64,000 nt of DNA, from contig NZ_AOMB01000005.1 in the NCBI RefSeq assembly GCF_000336675.1, positions 26,374 through 90,373 on the forward strand, in the 5' to 3' direction. The DNA comes from Halococcus hamelinensis 100A6. GTDB taxonomy: Archaea; Halobacteriota; Halobacteria; Halobacteriales; Halococcaceae. The notes under the pieces were generated by a model. That model had not been told where the DNA came from. It saw only the letters and a list, made by a program, of their open reading frames with translations, and ran no database searches. A program made the position numbers and the translations under genes. Shown here in pieces: positions 26,226 to 33,814 of this stretch (the stretch's first letter is position 1; the number at the start of each line of letters is the position of its first letter).

Positions 26226-27644
26226 CTATACGATGTCGTCGGCGTCGAGCCGACCGTCCGTGGCGGGCCCACGGGCGGTGACCTCCTCGCCGAGGTGGAC
26301 GTCGACGCTGGTCTCGACCCGCATCGTTTCGGTTCCGTTGTCGAGCACCACGGGGTCGCCAGCCTGGACGACGGTCCCCGTGAACTCGATCGGTTCGCCC
26401 GGTTCGGCGTCGTCGTCGGGCTGCTCGTCGGTGGCCGCCGGTTCGTCCGCTTCGGACGAGGGGTCCCCATCCCCCGAGAACGCGTCGAGACCCGTGCTCC
26501 CCGACTCCTCCGCCGCGTCGGCCTCGGTCGTGCGGGTCGTCGACTCCGAACCGAGCGCGATGATGCTCGCCTGCCAGCCCGCCGAGGCTTCGAGGTCGTC
26601 CTGCCAGCCGTCCTGGATCTCGACGTCGGTGAACTGGACCTCGTCGCCGGGGCCCAGGTCCCGGTCGGCCTTCTCGCCCCAGAGCGCGACCCGGATGTCG
26701 CCGGAGTCGTCCTGTATCCGGAGGTTTCGGACCTGGCCCTCGGAGCCGTCGTCCCGGTCGAAGGTCCGTTTCGGGTCCGCCGAGCGAACCACGCCGCCGA
26801 TGTCGGCGGTGGTGTCGATCTCCAATGCCGCGATCGGGGTCGTCTCGGCGACGTACTCGACGTCGGCCTCGACCTCGTCGAGTGTGCTCCGGTCGTTCAA
26901 GTGGAGTTCGAGGTCGCCGTTTCGCTCCCTGACGTAGCCGTCGACGAGTTCCACGGTGGTGCCGGGCGAGAGCTCCTCGACTAGTTCGGTTTGGTCGTCC
27001 CAGAGCGTAACCCGGACGCGCCCGGTCTCGTCGCCGAGGGTGAGGTTCGAGACCCGGCCCTCCGAGCCGTCGTCCCGGTCGAACGTGCGAACGGAGTCGG
27101 TGTCGAGCACGATGCCGGTGAGCGAGACGTCCGACTGGCCGAGCGAGAGCCCGCCGATCGAGTCGGCCTCGTCGAGGTCGACGTCGATATCGATGTCGGC
27201 GGGTTGGGCGTCCGACGCGCTGACCTCGAGCCCGTTGTAGCCCTCGCGGGGCTGGCCCGCGATCTTGAGGACGTCGCCGGCTTCGAGCTCCTCGACGGCG
27301 GCCTCGGCGCGGTCGTCCCAGAACGCCACCCGGATGTGGCCCGTCTCGTCGGCGACGTCGAGGTTGACCACCCGGCCCTCCTGGTCCTCGTCGTCGCGCT
27401 CGAACGTGCGGAGGTCGCCGATCCGGAGGACCTTCGCCGCGAAGGCCGCCTCCTCCATGCCGGGTTCGATGTCGGCGACGCCCTCGACCTCGTCGTCCGA
27501 GAGTTCGTGGGCGATCAACATCGCGGCGGTCTCCTCGTCGGCGAGGCCCCCCATCTCCTCGACCTTCCGCTCGACGGCCTCCCGAAACTCGGGTTCGGGC
27601 ACGTCGGCATCGAGATCCGCGTAGATATCCTCTATCGCACCCAT
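26226..27644 (-). CDS. rpa: Replication protein A-type single-stranded DNA-binding protein
   Basis: The 472-residue protein has three consecutive OB folds with the haloarchaeal RPA pattern: a shared block reading RTFDRDDGSEGRV (or close) followed by N-L-x3-D-x-(T/S)-G-x-(I/V)-R-V. These lie near residues 65-120, 165-220 and 280-345. A Ser/Asp-rich linker leads to a fourth small OB-like end. It binds ssDNA in replication and repair. The start at 27644 (MGAIEDIYADL) is the family start. Confidence 0.9.
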   Translation of the reverse strand: MGAIEDIYADLDADVPEPEFREAVERKVEEMGGLADEETAAMLIAHELSDDEVEGVADIEPGMEEAAFAAKVLRIGDLRTFERDDEDQEGRVVNLDVADETGHIRVAFWDDRAEAAVEELEAGDVLKIAGQPREGYNGLEVSASDAQPADIDIDVDLDEADSIGGLSLGQSDVSLTGIVLDTDSVRTFDRDDGSEGRVSNLTLGDETGRVRVTLWDDQTELVEELSPGTTVELVDGYVRERNGDLELHLNDRSTLDEVEADVEYVAETTPIAALEIDTTADIGGVVRSADPKRTFDRDDGSEGQVRNLRIQDDSGDIRVALWGEKADRDLGPGDEVQFTDVEIQDGWQDDLEASAGWQASIIALGSESTTRTTEADAAEESGSTGLDAFSGDGDPSSEADEPAATDEQPDDDAEPGEPIEFTGTVVQAGDPVVLDNGTETMRVETSVDVHLGEEVTARGPATDGRLDADDIV

Positions 27645-27764
27645 TGCCGAATCCAGAGCCGGTGTGCGCTTAAGCGTTGTCGTCACCGCCGATACCGCCT
27701 CAGTCCGTCGGTTTCGCGACGCCGACGAACCCCCGTTCGGGACGGGTTTCGGGGCCCGAGCGGA

Positions 27765-28448
27765 TCAGTCGGTCCGGTCGGCCGTCACGACGGTCCGTCG
27801 GTCGCCCGCGCCGCCGTGGACCACCCTCACCGAGTCGGTCGGGTCGTCGGGGGTGACGACGAAGCGGTACTCGACGGGCGTGAGCGCCTGGGTGCACAGC
27901 ATATCGGTGCCGGCGTCGCGCTCGGTGCCCACCGAGACCACGAGGGTCCCGCCATCCGACTGAGCCGAGTCGAGCACTGCCCGCCGGCAGCCGTCCTGGG
28001 CGACGATCGTCCCAGTGACGACGACCCGCGACCCGCCCTCCTCGAAGGCGACGGTCGCCCCGTCCCCCGACTGGGTCGATTGCAGGTCGGGAAGCGGTAC
28101 CGCCGTCCCGCTTCCGTCCGTTGTCGCGGTCGCTGGCCCGCCGGTGGTCGCGGATGGGGTGGTCGCGGGTGCGGTCGTCGTCTGCGTGGATAGCTCGTCG
28201 TCGGTCGGGATGGACCGGCTGGTCTCTGTCGATTCAGGAGTCGACGTTTCGCTCCCGTCCGTCGTCCCGCCGGTCGTGGTCCGGTCACTCGTTCCGCCTG
28301 ATCCGTCGGTCCCGCCCGGTCCGTCGGTTCCGGTCGAGCCGGCCGTCGCTTCGGAGCCGTTCGCGCCCGCCCCGTCGTCGCCGCTACAGCCGCCGAGGAG
28401 GCCGGCAAAGGCGACACCCGCACTCGCGAGCACGCGTCGACGGTTCAT
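27765..28448 (-). CDS. Lipoprotein with long Ser/Thr/Gly linker
   Basis: The start MNRRRVLASAGVAFAG then GGCSG is a Tat-type lipoprotein signal. About residues 22-110 are a low-complexity T/S/G/D linker, probably glycosylated. The C-terminal 110 residues form a compact domain with conserved-looking Cys (DGCRRAVLD, DMLCTQAL). The function is unknown. It sits just before tRNA-Arg, on the chromosome side of island 1. Confidence 0.75.
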   Translation of the reverse strand: MNRRRVLASAGVAFAGLLGGCSGDDGAGANGSEATAGSTGTDGPGGTDGSGGTSDRTTTGGTTDGSETSTPESTETSRSIPTDDELSTQTTTAPATTPSATTGGPATATTDGSGTAVPLPDLQSTQSGDGATVAFEEGGSRVVVTGTIVAQDGCRRAVLDSAQSDGGTLVVSVGTERDAGTDMLCTQALTPVEYRFVVTPDDPTDSVRVVHGGAGDRRTVVTADRTD

Positions 28449-28532
28449 GCCCTCGGGTTGGGTGGTGGGGGCATGGCTCTTGTGGCGGGTGGATCGTAAC
28501 GGGTTTAACCGGAACTCCTGTAGTGAGGGTGA

Positions 28533-28605
28533 GTCCTGGTTGGGTAGTGGACTATCCTACTGGCCTGCGGAGCCGGTGACCGGAGTTCAAATCTCCGCCA
28601 GGACG
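28533..28605 (+). tRNA. tRNA-Arg (anticodon GCG), integration target of island 1
   Basis: Acceptor GTCCTGG pairs with CCAGGAC, the anticodon stem CTGGC/GCCGG encloses CTGCGGA, and the T-arm reads CGGAGTTCAAATCTCCG. The discriminator is G. A 25-bp segment (28547-28571, D-arm to anticodon loop) recurs at 35790-35814, and the last 13 bases recur at 28666. Confidence 0.93.
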
Positions 28606-28665
28606 TTCACTCACTTCGTTCGTTCACGACCTGGCGTGCCCTGCGCTCACTCCGTTCGCGCAGGA

Positions 28666-28680
28666 CTCCGCCAGGACGTT
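28666..28680 (+). repeat. Second copy of the tRNA-Arg 3' tail
   Basis: These 15 bases (CTCCGCCAGGACGTT) equal 28593-28607, the 3' end of tRNA-Arg plus two flanking bases. The spacer of about 58 bp is made of CACTCACTTCGTTCGTTC-type words. The rest up to 28813 shows no gene. Confidence 0.7.
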
Positions 28681-28813
28681 TTCGTGCCACAACGTAACAA
28701 GCGAAGCGATTCGTCCGTGCTGGGAGTTCCCAGTTCAAAGGAGCAAACAGATAACGGCGAGACATAGCCAGCCAGCAGCTAGAGCTAATACGTCAGATGA
28801 AGCAGATGAGAGA

Positions 28814-29803
28814 ATGACGAGCCCATTGTTTTCGACATATCGGCAAGGTGAGAATCGTGTTACGTCTACGATCATGGCCGTGTTCGAGCACATCAGCAAT
28901 GCACTCACGGAGGACATCTTGGGCGTACTACTCGACGAATCGGACCTGTCCTTGCTCTCGTTCGACAATCAAGTTGTGGGCGTCGAATCAGTTCCCGATG
29001 CGGCGATCCGAAGCTCCGTGTCGGTGTGGTTCGAGACGAAAACCGAGCGCGATGCCGTGAACCAAGGTCAGCTCGAACGGCATCTTGCGGAACTCGAACG
29101 CGATGGCGCAGAACTCCAACGGCTTGTCGTGCTCACACCCGATGAGAAGCTTCCACGGGAAGTAGAGGGTGCAAGCGACGAACGGCTTGTGTGGGTGAAC
29201 TTCGATGCGCTCGTCGATGCCGTCGAGAGTCTACTCGAGCGCGTACGCGGGAACACAGAGACGTCGACAGTCATTCCTACTGAGCGAGAGGCGTTCCTAC
29301 TGCGTGAGCTTGTGCGATTCATCTACGACGAGGATCTGACCGGGGGCAGCGAGGATCGCGTGCTCGTCGTCGCAGCGCGAAAAGCGTGGCCTGAATTCCA
29401 CGACCATGGACTCTATTTCTGCCAACCGGGTCGCTCGTTTCGCAATGCGAGCCACCTAGCGTTCTATACAGATGGCGAAGTCAAACGGGAGATCCCTCAC
29501 ATCGAGGAGTTCGTAGACGACATCGTGTTGACTGAGGATGGCGTCGAACAAGCAGATCTCACCGATGAGCAGCGAGAGCGGCTCATAGCTGCTGTCGAAG
29601 AGATGCGCGAAAACGGCGCTGAACGCTACGGCGAAGAACAACAGGTTGCATTCTTGGGTGAGGGCATCGAACTCGAGAGAGTCGTAGAGAACAACAAGAC
29701 GGCGTCAGATTCCGATCGGCGTGTTGCGTTCGTCCAAGGACATCGCTATGTGTCACTGTCGGCGCTTGAGGACGAACCAGAGTACACATCGATATTAGAA
29801 TAG
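28814..29803 (+). CDS. PD-(D/E)XK nuclease-like protein
   Basis: This 329-residue protein has a candidate PD-(D/E)XK core in its first 110 residues: Pro61-Asp62 in VESVPDAAIRSSV, then Glu74-Thr-Lys76 in WFETKTE, followed by a helix (GQLERHLAELERDG) and the strand LQRLVVLTPDE. That order fits restriction-like nucleases. The C-terminal part (about 155-300) is helical and unrecognised, with an aromatic segment DHGLYFCQPGRSFRNA. It is the first gene of the island and its GC content is higher than the following genes. I believe similar proteins occur in haloarchaeal defence clusters, but I cannot confirm this. Confidence 0.55.
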   Translation: MTSPLFSTYRQGENRVTSTIMAVFEHISNALTEDILGVLLDESDLSLLSFDNQVVGVESVPDAAIRSSVSVWFETKTERDAVNQGQLERHLAELERDGAELQRLVVLTPDEKLPREVEGASDERLVWVNFDALVDAVESLLERVRGNTETSTVIPTEREAFLLRELVRFIYDEDLTGGSEDRVLVVAARKAWPEFHDHGLYFCQPGRSFRNASHLAFYTDGEVKREIPHIEEFVDDIVLTEDGVEQADLTDEQRERLIAAVEEMRENGAERYGEEQQVAFLGEGIELERVVENNKTASDSDRRVAFVQGHRYVSLSALEDEPEYTSILE

Positions 29804-30020
29804 ACATTCCTTGAAGAGACGCAGTAACTAGGGGTCCGACAGAAGACAAGTTAACCACAGAACATGTCGTATACTCAACCCCTTGTGAATAGAATAGGGG
29901 ATTGTATTCCACAAGTTAACGATGTGACATACTACGATCTGCCTCAAAACATCGAGATGTCATCTCAAGCATCTTATGGCAGTAGAAATACCTTTAGCAG
30001 TAGAAGGCTTACATATATAC

Positions 30021-30329
30021 ATGGTACACTCGACACTCGTTGACTCTAGCAATCATCACGAGTATACACGGGTGTCGAGTGAGGACAACCTCTCTTTTGG
30101 GGGATGCCCACATTGTGACAGCAACATTCTCCTAGTTCGTGCAGGTGATGAGAAGTGTCCTGAGTGTGGGTATCGTGATGTCAAAGGCAAGTGCAACTCT
30201 TGTCTCTCTGATCTAGTCAAAATCGATGAGCAAGCAGATAAAGGGTGGGAGCATATGCCACACACTATTGTGATGGGATGTCCTAATGGGTGTGACTACA
30301 CGAAAGAGCACAGGCAACGATACCCATGA
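30021..30329 (+). CDS. Zinc-ribbon protein (about 102 aa)
   Basis: The product starts MVHSTLVDSSNHHEY. It holds a CPHC...CPEC zinc ribbon (about residues 28-50) and a second Cys set (CNSC, then CPNGC) near residues 56 and 88, so it probably binds two zinc ions. The open frame extends 15 codons upstream without a better start. Its stop overlaps the next start by 4 bp. The role may be nucleic acid or protein binding; nothing more specific is supported. Confidence 0.65.
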   Translation: MVHSTLVDSSNHHEYTRVSSEDNLSFGGCPHCDSNILLVRAGDEKCPECGYRDVKGKCNSCLSDLVKIDEQADKGWEHMPHTIVMGCPNGCDYTKEHRQRYP

Positions 30330-30631
30330 GTTTCTTTGATACAGCACTACGTCGAAGTACTGATTCATCGCTGCTAAAGGAGCAAGTCTACACGGCTTGT
30401 AGGCAATTTTACGAAGAGAGAGGAGAGTCCCCTCCAGAAGAGCACGAGATCGTAGACGAGTTCATGGATTCGGACATGTACTACGACCCAGGCACACAGC
30501 GTATCGATGGTGAGGTCGTCGACACCTATTCCCACGTCACGTTCACAGACGAGGGTGAGCGTCTGCTTGGGAGCTCGACAGTGCACAACATCGAAGCCGA
30601 AGAAGTAGAAGAAGAGCTGCTACATTCGTAA
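30326..30631 (+). CDS. Hypothetical acidic protein (101 aa)
   Basis: This small soluble protein has a helical N-terminus (SLLKEQVYTACRQFYEERG), a Tyr/Asp-rich middle (DEFMDSDMYYDPGTQR) and a Glu-rich C-terminus. I recognise no domain. It is coupled to the zinc-ribbon gene by ATGA overlap and followed 13 bp later by a GC-rich hairpin likely to end the transcript. Confidence 0.6.
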   Translation: MSFFDTALRRSTDSSLLKEQVYTACRQFYEERGESPPEEHEIVDEFMDSDMYYDPGTQRIDGEVVDTYSHVTFTDEGERLLGSSTVHNIEAEEVEEELLHS

Positions 30632-30643
30632 TCGGGCGTATAG

Positions 30644-30662
30644 AACCGCCTGCGCGGCGGTT
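30644..30662 (+). terminator. Hairpin after the two-gene unit
   Basis: Perfect 7-bp arms AACCGCC (30644-30650) and GGCGGTT (30656-30662) enclose TGCGC and are followed by TTGTGGG. The position just after the stop suggests a transcription end or mRNA-stabilising stem. Confidence 0.5.
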
Positions 30663-31039
30663 TGTGGGCTGCAACCCCATGGTATTCGTCCCTAAGATGC
30701 CTGTGCGGAGTATATAAATCCTATAAAGAATAGTATAGTGCCTACGTCATCGCTACGCGCGCGCTAATTGCCACGAGTTGAAACTCATGATTAGTTTAGG
30801 CTTCAACGGTTATCCTGAATAGAGAGTGCGTCTTTAGCCCATTTTGATCGAGACAAACACTGTGAGTGCTGAGGCTAAGACTATAGAACCATCTATAGCT
30901 ATTAAGTAAAGAAGATATATCATAGGTCATACAAAGTTGAATATCCAAACTACTCGATTCAGAGTTCGATCAACTAGGTGCATGAGGAAACACACACCTT
31001 CAAGACACCTCAACATCACATCTCACAATATAGATATTG
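30663..31039. other. 377-bp AT-rich intergenic region before the ApeA unit
   Basis: No gene is seen in any frame. It contains a perfect palindrome CTATAGA-ACCA-TCTATAG (30881-30898) and several TATA-like stretches (TATATAAATCC near 30711). It probably holds the promoter and perhaps an operator for the genes at 31040-32825. Confidence 0.5.
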
Positions 31040-31399
31040 ATGGTTGACTCTTTGCGGAAGATGTTCGATGAGGCTGATCTAGACACGTTGGTAGCCAAAA
31101 TTCTCTTCCTGTCAGTTGCTCTGTTTTCTCTGCATAATGCGGTCACAATTGGAGTGTGGTGGCAATCATTACTATTTTTCACGCTCGTTTTAGTGTGCGG
31201 ATTACTAATCAGCGGAGGCTATGAGGATATCAAATTCACAGTGATAGATTTGTTTGGAATGGAAGTCAACAATTCCCAAGAAACTCGTACTGCGAGAGAA
31301 GTACAAGACCTATTGAGTGATAGCAACGCAGGTGACTTAAAAGAAGTAGACGTGAATGAAGCTGAAGGAAGATACGTACTAGAGTTTGACCGAGAGTAA
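31040..31399 (+). CDS. Two-TM protein upstream of ApeA
   Basis: This 119-residue protein has a short cytosolic helix (VDSLRKMFDEADLDTLV), two adjacent membrane helices (about residues 19-36 and 41-58), then an acidic cytosolic tail of about 60 residues ending VDVNEAEGRYVLEFDRE. I recognise no family. The stop lies 28 bp before the ApeA-type gene on the same strand, so the pair is probably one transcript. A small membrane protein beside a HEPN effector would fit an abortive-infection unit, but this is only inference. Confidence 0.6.
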   Translation: MVDSLRKMFDEADLDTLVAKILFLSVALFSLHNAVTIGVWWQSLLFFTLVLVCGLLISGGYEDIKFTVIDLFGMEVNNSQETRTAREVQDLLSDSNAGDLKEVDVNEAEGRYVLEFDRE

Positions 31400-31427
31400 A
31401 TTATGAGACAAAGCACAATTCAGAACC

Positions 31428-32825
31428 ATGATTGAGGAAAGAGAATACTGGGGCTATTGGTGGCTCCCGGAGAATCCTGATGAAAAAGTTGGCGGAATAG
31501 CATCATTCTCACCTTCCGATGGTGTATCCTTAGAGTTATTCTCTGCTCTAAATGATGATACAAGATATATGGGCAGTGGCACGGTATATCGACCGGACTT
31601 TATCCATGGTATTACAACAGATGGGGAGAAAATTACGCTCAAAAACTGCATTCGTGGAAATTATTCCATGTCTTCTTCGCAGGGAATAGGAGCGACTAGT
31701 TCCACCTACCAAGCAATCGCTCTTCTCTCAGGGGCACATTTCACAGAGCAGATCAATTTCGATAGATTCCGTGTCCAATTTCCCCTTCTCACAAAATGGT
31801 CAGGGGTCACCGGGGTCAGCTATTCAGGATCTGTTTTAGAAGGAGGAGAAGTATCTGCAGGTGATACGTTTGAGATCACCTATGAGTTTCCAGAATCAAT
31901 TACTGCGGACCTGGACGATGTGGAGCTCAAGCTGATCTTCAACGCTGATTTCAACATGAGTCAAGTAGGTGGTGCGTCAATTGATGAAGATGTCTACTTT
32001 GATATTGTCCCTGATTCAGGTCAGATGTCATATGATACTTCGTTCAACTATTCTAGAATGTTGCAGGACTTTATTACCTTAGCAACAGGCAAAGAAGTTC
32101 AATCGTCTATGATGATTGGGCGTTTAGAACGAGACGAACGGCCAGGATATGATGATGTGGAAATATTGTTTTCTACAAGTGGCGATCTAAAGCTACCTGA
32201 TAGTCTTCATCCGCTGAAAGCGAATTTTGTCCTTGCGGATATCACTGAGGACTTCTCAGAGGTTATGAACAATTGGTTTGAGCACTACAAGGAGTTAGAG
32301 CCTGTTTATAACCTCTATTTCAGCATCCAATATAACTCGGAGATGTACCTTCAAAACCAATTCCTCTCTCTCACACAGGCGATAGAGACCTATCACCGGA
32401 GAGAAATCGGTGGTCAGTATCTCTCTGATGACGAGTTTGAGGAGTTTTATGATGAGCTCTGTGAGAATATCCCTGATCGGTTTGATGAGAGTTTTCAAGA
32501 TCACTTGGAACGAGGGACATTCAGATATGCAAACGAGTATTCGCTCAGAAAGAGATTGTCCCAATTGGTTTCAGAGCAGGAGAATATCTTTGAGGAGTTA
32601 CATATGGATATTGCAGCAAGCGTGAATGAGATCGTAAACACTCGGAATTATCTGACTCATTATGACGAGAGCATCTCCCCCCGTGCTGACACAGACGAAC
32701 TTCATCCTCTAATTCTACGGTTGAGAGCTATCCTTGAAGCTGTACTTCTGTCAAATCTTGGAATACCAGAAGATCAGATTACGGAGCGTCTCCAACAGCG
32801 CTACTCTGAGCTCATGAGATCGTAG
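31428..32825 (+). CDS. apeA: ApeA-type HEPN anti-phage protein
   Basis: The 465-residue protein fits the ApeA family, a single-gene anti-phage system with a HEPN ribonuclease-like domain. The N-terminal domain shows the family start (YWGYWWLPENPDEKVGGIASF) and a later strand (ITTDGEKITLKNCI). The C-terminal HEPN domain (about residues 300-460) keeps the R-x4-H motif as Arg406-NYLT-His411 within TRNYLTHYDES. Length and domain order agree with bacterial ApeA. The gene is AT-rich and lies in an island, both signs of transfer. Archaeal function is untested. Confidence 0.82.
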   Translation: MIEEREYWGYWWLPENPDEKVGGIASFSPSDGVSLELFSALNDDTRYMGSGTVYRPDFIHGITTDGEKITLKNCIRGNYSMSSSQGIGATSSTYQAIALLSGAHFTEQINFDRFRVQFPLLTKWSGVTGVSYSGSVLEGGEVSAGDTFEITYEFPESITADLDDVELKLIFNADFNMSQVGGASIDEDVYFDIVPDSGQMSYDTSFNYSRMLQDFITLATGKEVQSSMMIGRLERDERPGYDDVEILFSTSGDLKLPDSLHPLKANFVLADITEDFSEVMNNWFEHYKELEPVYNLYFSIQYNSEMYLQNQFLSLTQAIETYHRREIGGQYLSDDEFEEFYDELCENIPDRFDESFQDHLERGTFRYANEYSLRKRLSQLVSEQENIFEELHMDIAASVNEIVNTRNYLTHYDESISPRADTDELHPLILRLRAILEAVLLSNLGIPEDQITERLQQRYSELMRS

Positions 32826-32994
32826 AAGAATGCAAAATCTACAACTTTAACTACTAGATACAACAAAAAGAGGGTATCTCGTGGTCTGCTGCGGAGTCTC
32901 AATTAGAGAGGTATGAGCATGTCTCAGATCCATAACACACCAATGGATGTGGTTTCTATTGGAAACAAATGAAATGCAGAGAGTGCGGTCTAGC

Positions 32995-33177
32995 TCACTC
33001 GAAGTCGTCCTCAATGTCGCCATCTAACGACGAGACGCCAGTCGTGTCGTGGACGGAATAGGACCCTTCAGCGCCGCAGTGTTCGCATCTATATCCCTCG
33101 AAGAGCCTCGTCTCCGTGTACGATTGTGCAGTAAATTCGAGTGCGTAGGATTTGCACCGAGCGCATCGGAGTACCAT
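32995..33177 (-). CDS. Small zinc-ribbon protein (60 aa)
   Basis: The product starts MVLRCARCKSYALEF and has two CxxC knuckles (CARC at residue 5, CEHC near 34), followed by an acidic tail. The start ATG at 33177 shares one base with the stop of the gene before it (TAATG). It is last in a three-gene zinc-finger unit headed by the SWIM gene. A longer frame with an Arg-rich N-terminus is not credible. Confidence 0.65.
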   Translation of the reverse strand: MVLRCARCKSYALEFTAQSYTETRLFEGYRCEHCGAEGSYSVHDTTGVSSLDGDIEDDFE

Positions 33178-33311
33178 TATGCCCTCCTCGCATCGACGTG
33201 AACGCCGCCGACGTAGCACTCAGGCGCGCAGTGGAGACACCACCCGTCTTCTTTCGCCGCGTCACTGTACTCCCACATATCGAGCCCGCAGCCGTTGCAG
33301 TACTCGTTCAT
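33177..33311 (-). CDS. Very small Cys-rich protein (44 aa)
   Basis: The frame starts ATG AAC GAG TAC TGC and encodes a protein with CNGCGLD near the start and CLHCAPEC near residue 25, a compact treble-clef- or ribbon-like zinc site. Its ATG overlaps the SWIM stop (ATGA) and its TAA overlaps the next ATG, so all three genes are translationally coupled. This tight packing supports it as a real gene despite its length. No function is known. Confidence 0.65.
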   Translation of the reverse strand: MNEYCNGCGLDMWEYSDAAKEDGWCLHCAPECYVGGVHVDARRA

Positions 33312-33595
33312 CGCGCCACCTTAGTCGCTGCCGCGTAGGATCGAACGAGCGGCGCGTTTCGCACTGCCGCCATGTGCTTGCAGGCCTCGTTTCGTCGGCT
33401 GAAGTACGGGCATGAGCACTTCGACGGGATACCATCAGTGAGCTGGACGCTGTAGGCGTGTTTCTTCCCGTCATCGCCGTACGACTCGTTGCGAACGTTG
33501 ACGACGCCGTTTCTGCACACGGTGAACGCGAAGGTCTCCCATCGTGCGCGTTTCTCTACCAAACTTTCATTGCCGTCGCTGCTGTGTAGTTCCAT
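33308..33595 (-). CDS. SWIM zinc-finger protein (95 aa)
   Basis: The protein has a SWIM zinc finger CxCx(n)CxH, seen as CSCPYFSRRNEACKH near residues 60-74, preceded by a beta hairpin (VVNVRNESYGDDGKKHAYSV). Small SWIM proteins of this type recur in haloarchaeal proviruses and integrative elements; they probably bind nucleic acid or a protein partner. Island 2 carries a homologue at 56101-56421 with the same motif order (R-V-x-N-x-S-Y-G-D-D). The start ATG lies 14 bp after a nested stem-loop. Confidence 0.78.
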   Translation of the reverse strand: MELHSSDGNESLVEKRARWETFAFTVCRNGVVNVRNESYGDDGKKHAYSVQLTDGIPSKCSCPYFSRRNEACKHMAAVRNAPLVRSYAAATKVAR

Positions 33596-33609
33596 GGGCT
33601 TTCAGTTCC

Positions 33610-33671
33610 ATGAGAAAGCCACGTTCGGGCGCTGCAACGCCCGGACTTTTCAGCGTCTATGGCTTTCTCAT
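33610..33671 (-). promoter_or_regulatory. Nested double-stem leader of the SWIM gene (island 1)
   Basis: Read on the minus strand, a perfect 12-bp outer stem (ATGAGAAAGCCA / TGGCTTTCTCAT) encloses a 16-nt 5' strand containing CTGAAAAG, a 6-bp inner stem CGGGCG/CGCCCG with loop TTGCAG, and a 4-nt 3' junction. The outer stem ends 14 nt before the SWIM ATG. A structured 5' UTR or a cruciform operator shared with the divergent DUF4209 gene are both possible. Island 2 has the same shape at the same place. Confidence 0.55.
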
Positions 33672-33814
33672 ATATAGATATACATAGCAGGAATATATAG
33701 ATTTCTAGTCATGTATTAATGACGGTTAGCTTTGATGATCGGATAATACTATACCAGTCGCTAGCATTAATCATAATGAATGGAATTGGCTATCAGATAC
33801 AATAAGAGCAAATA

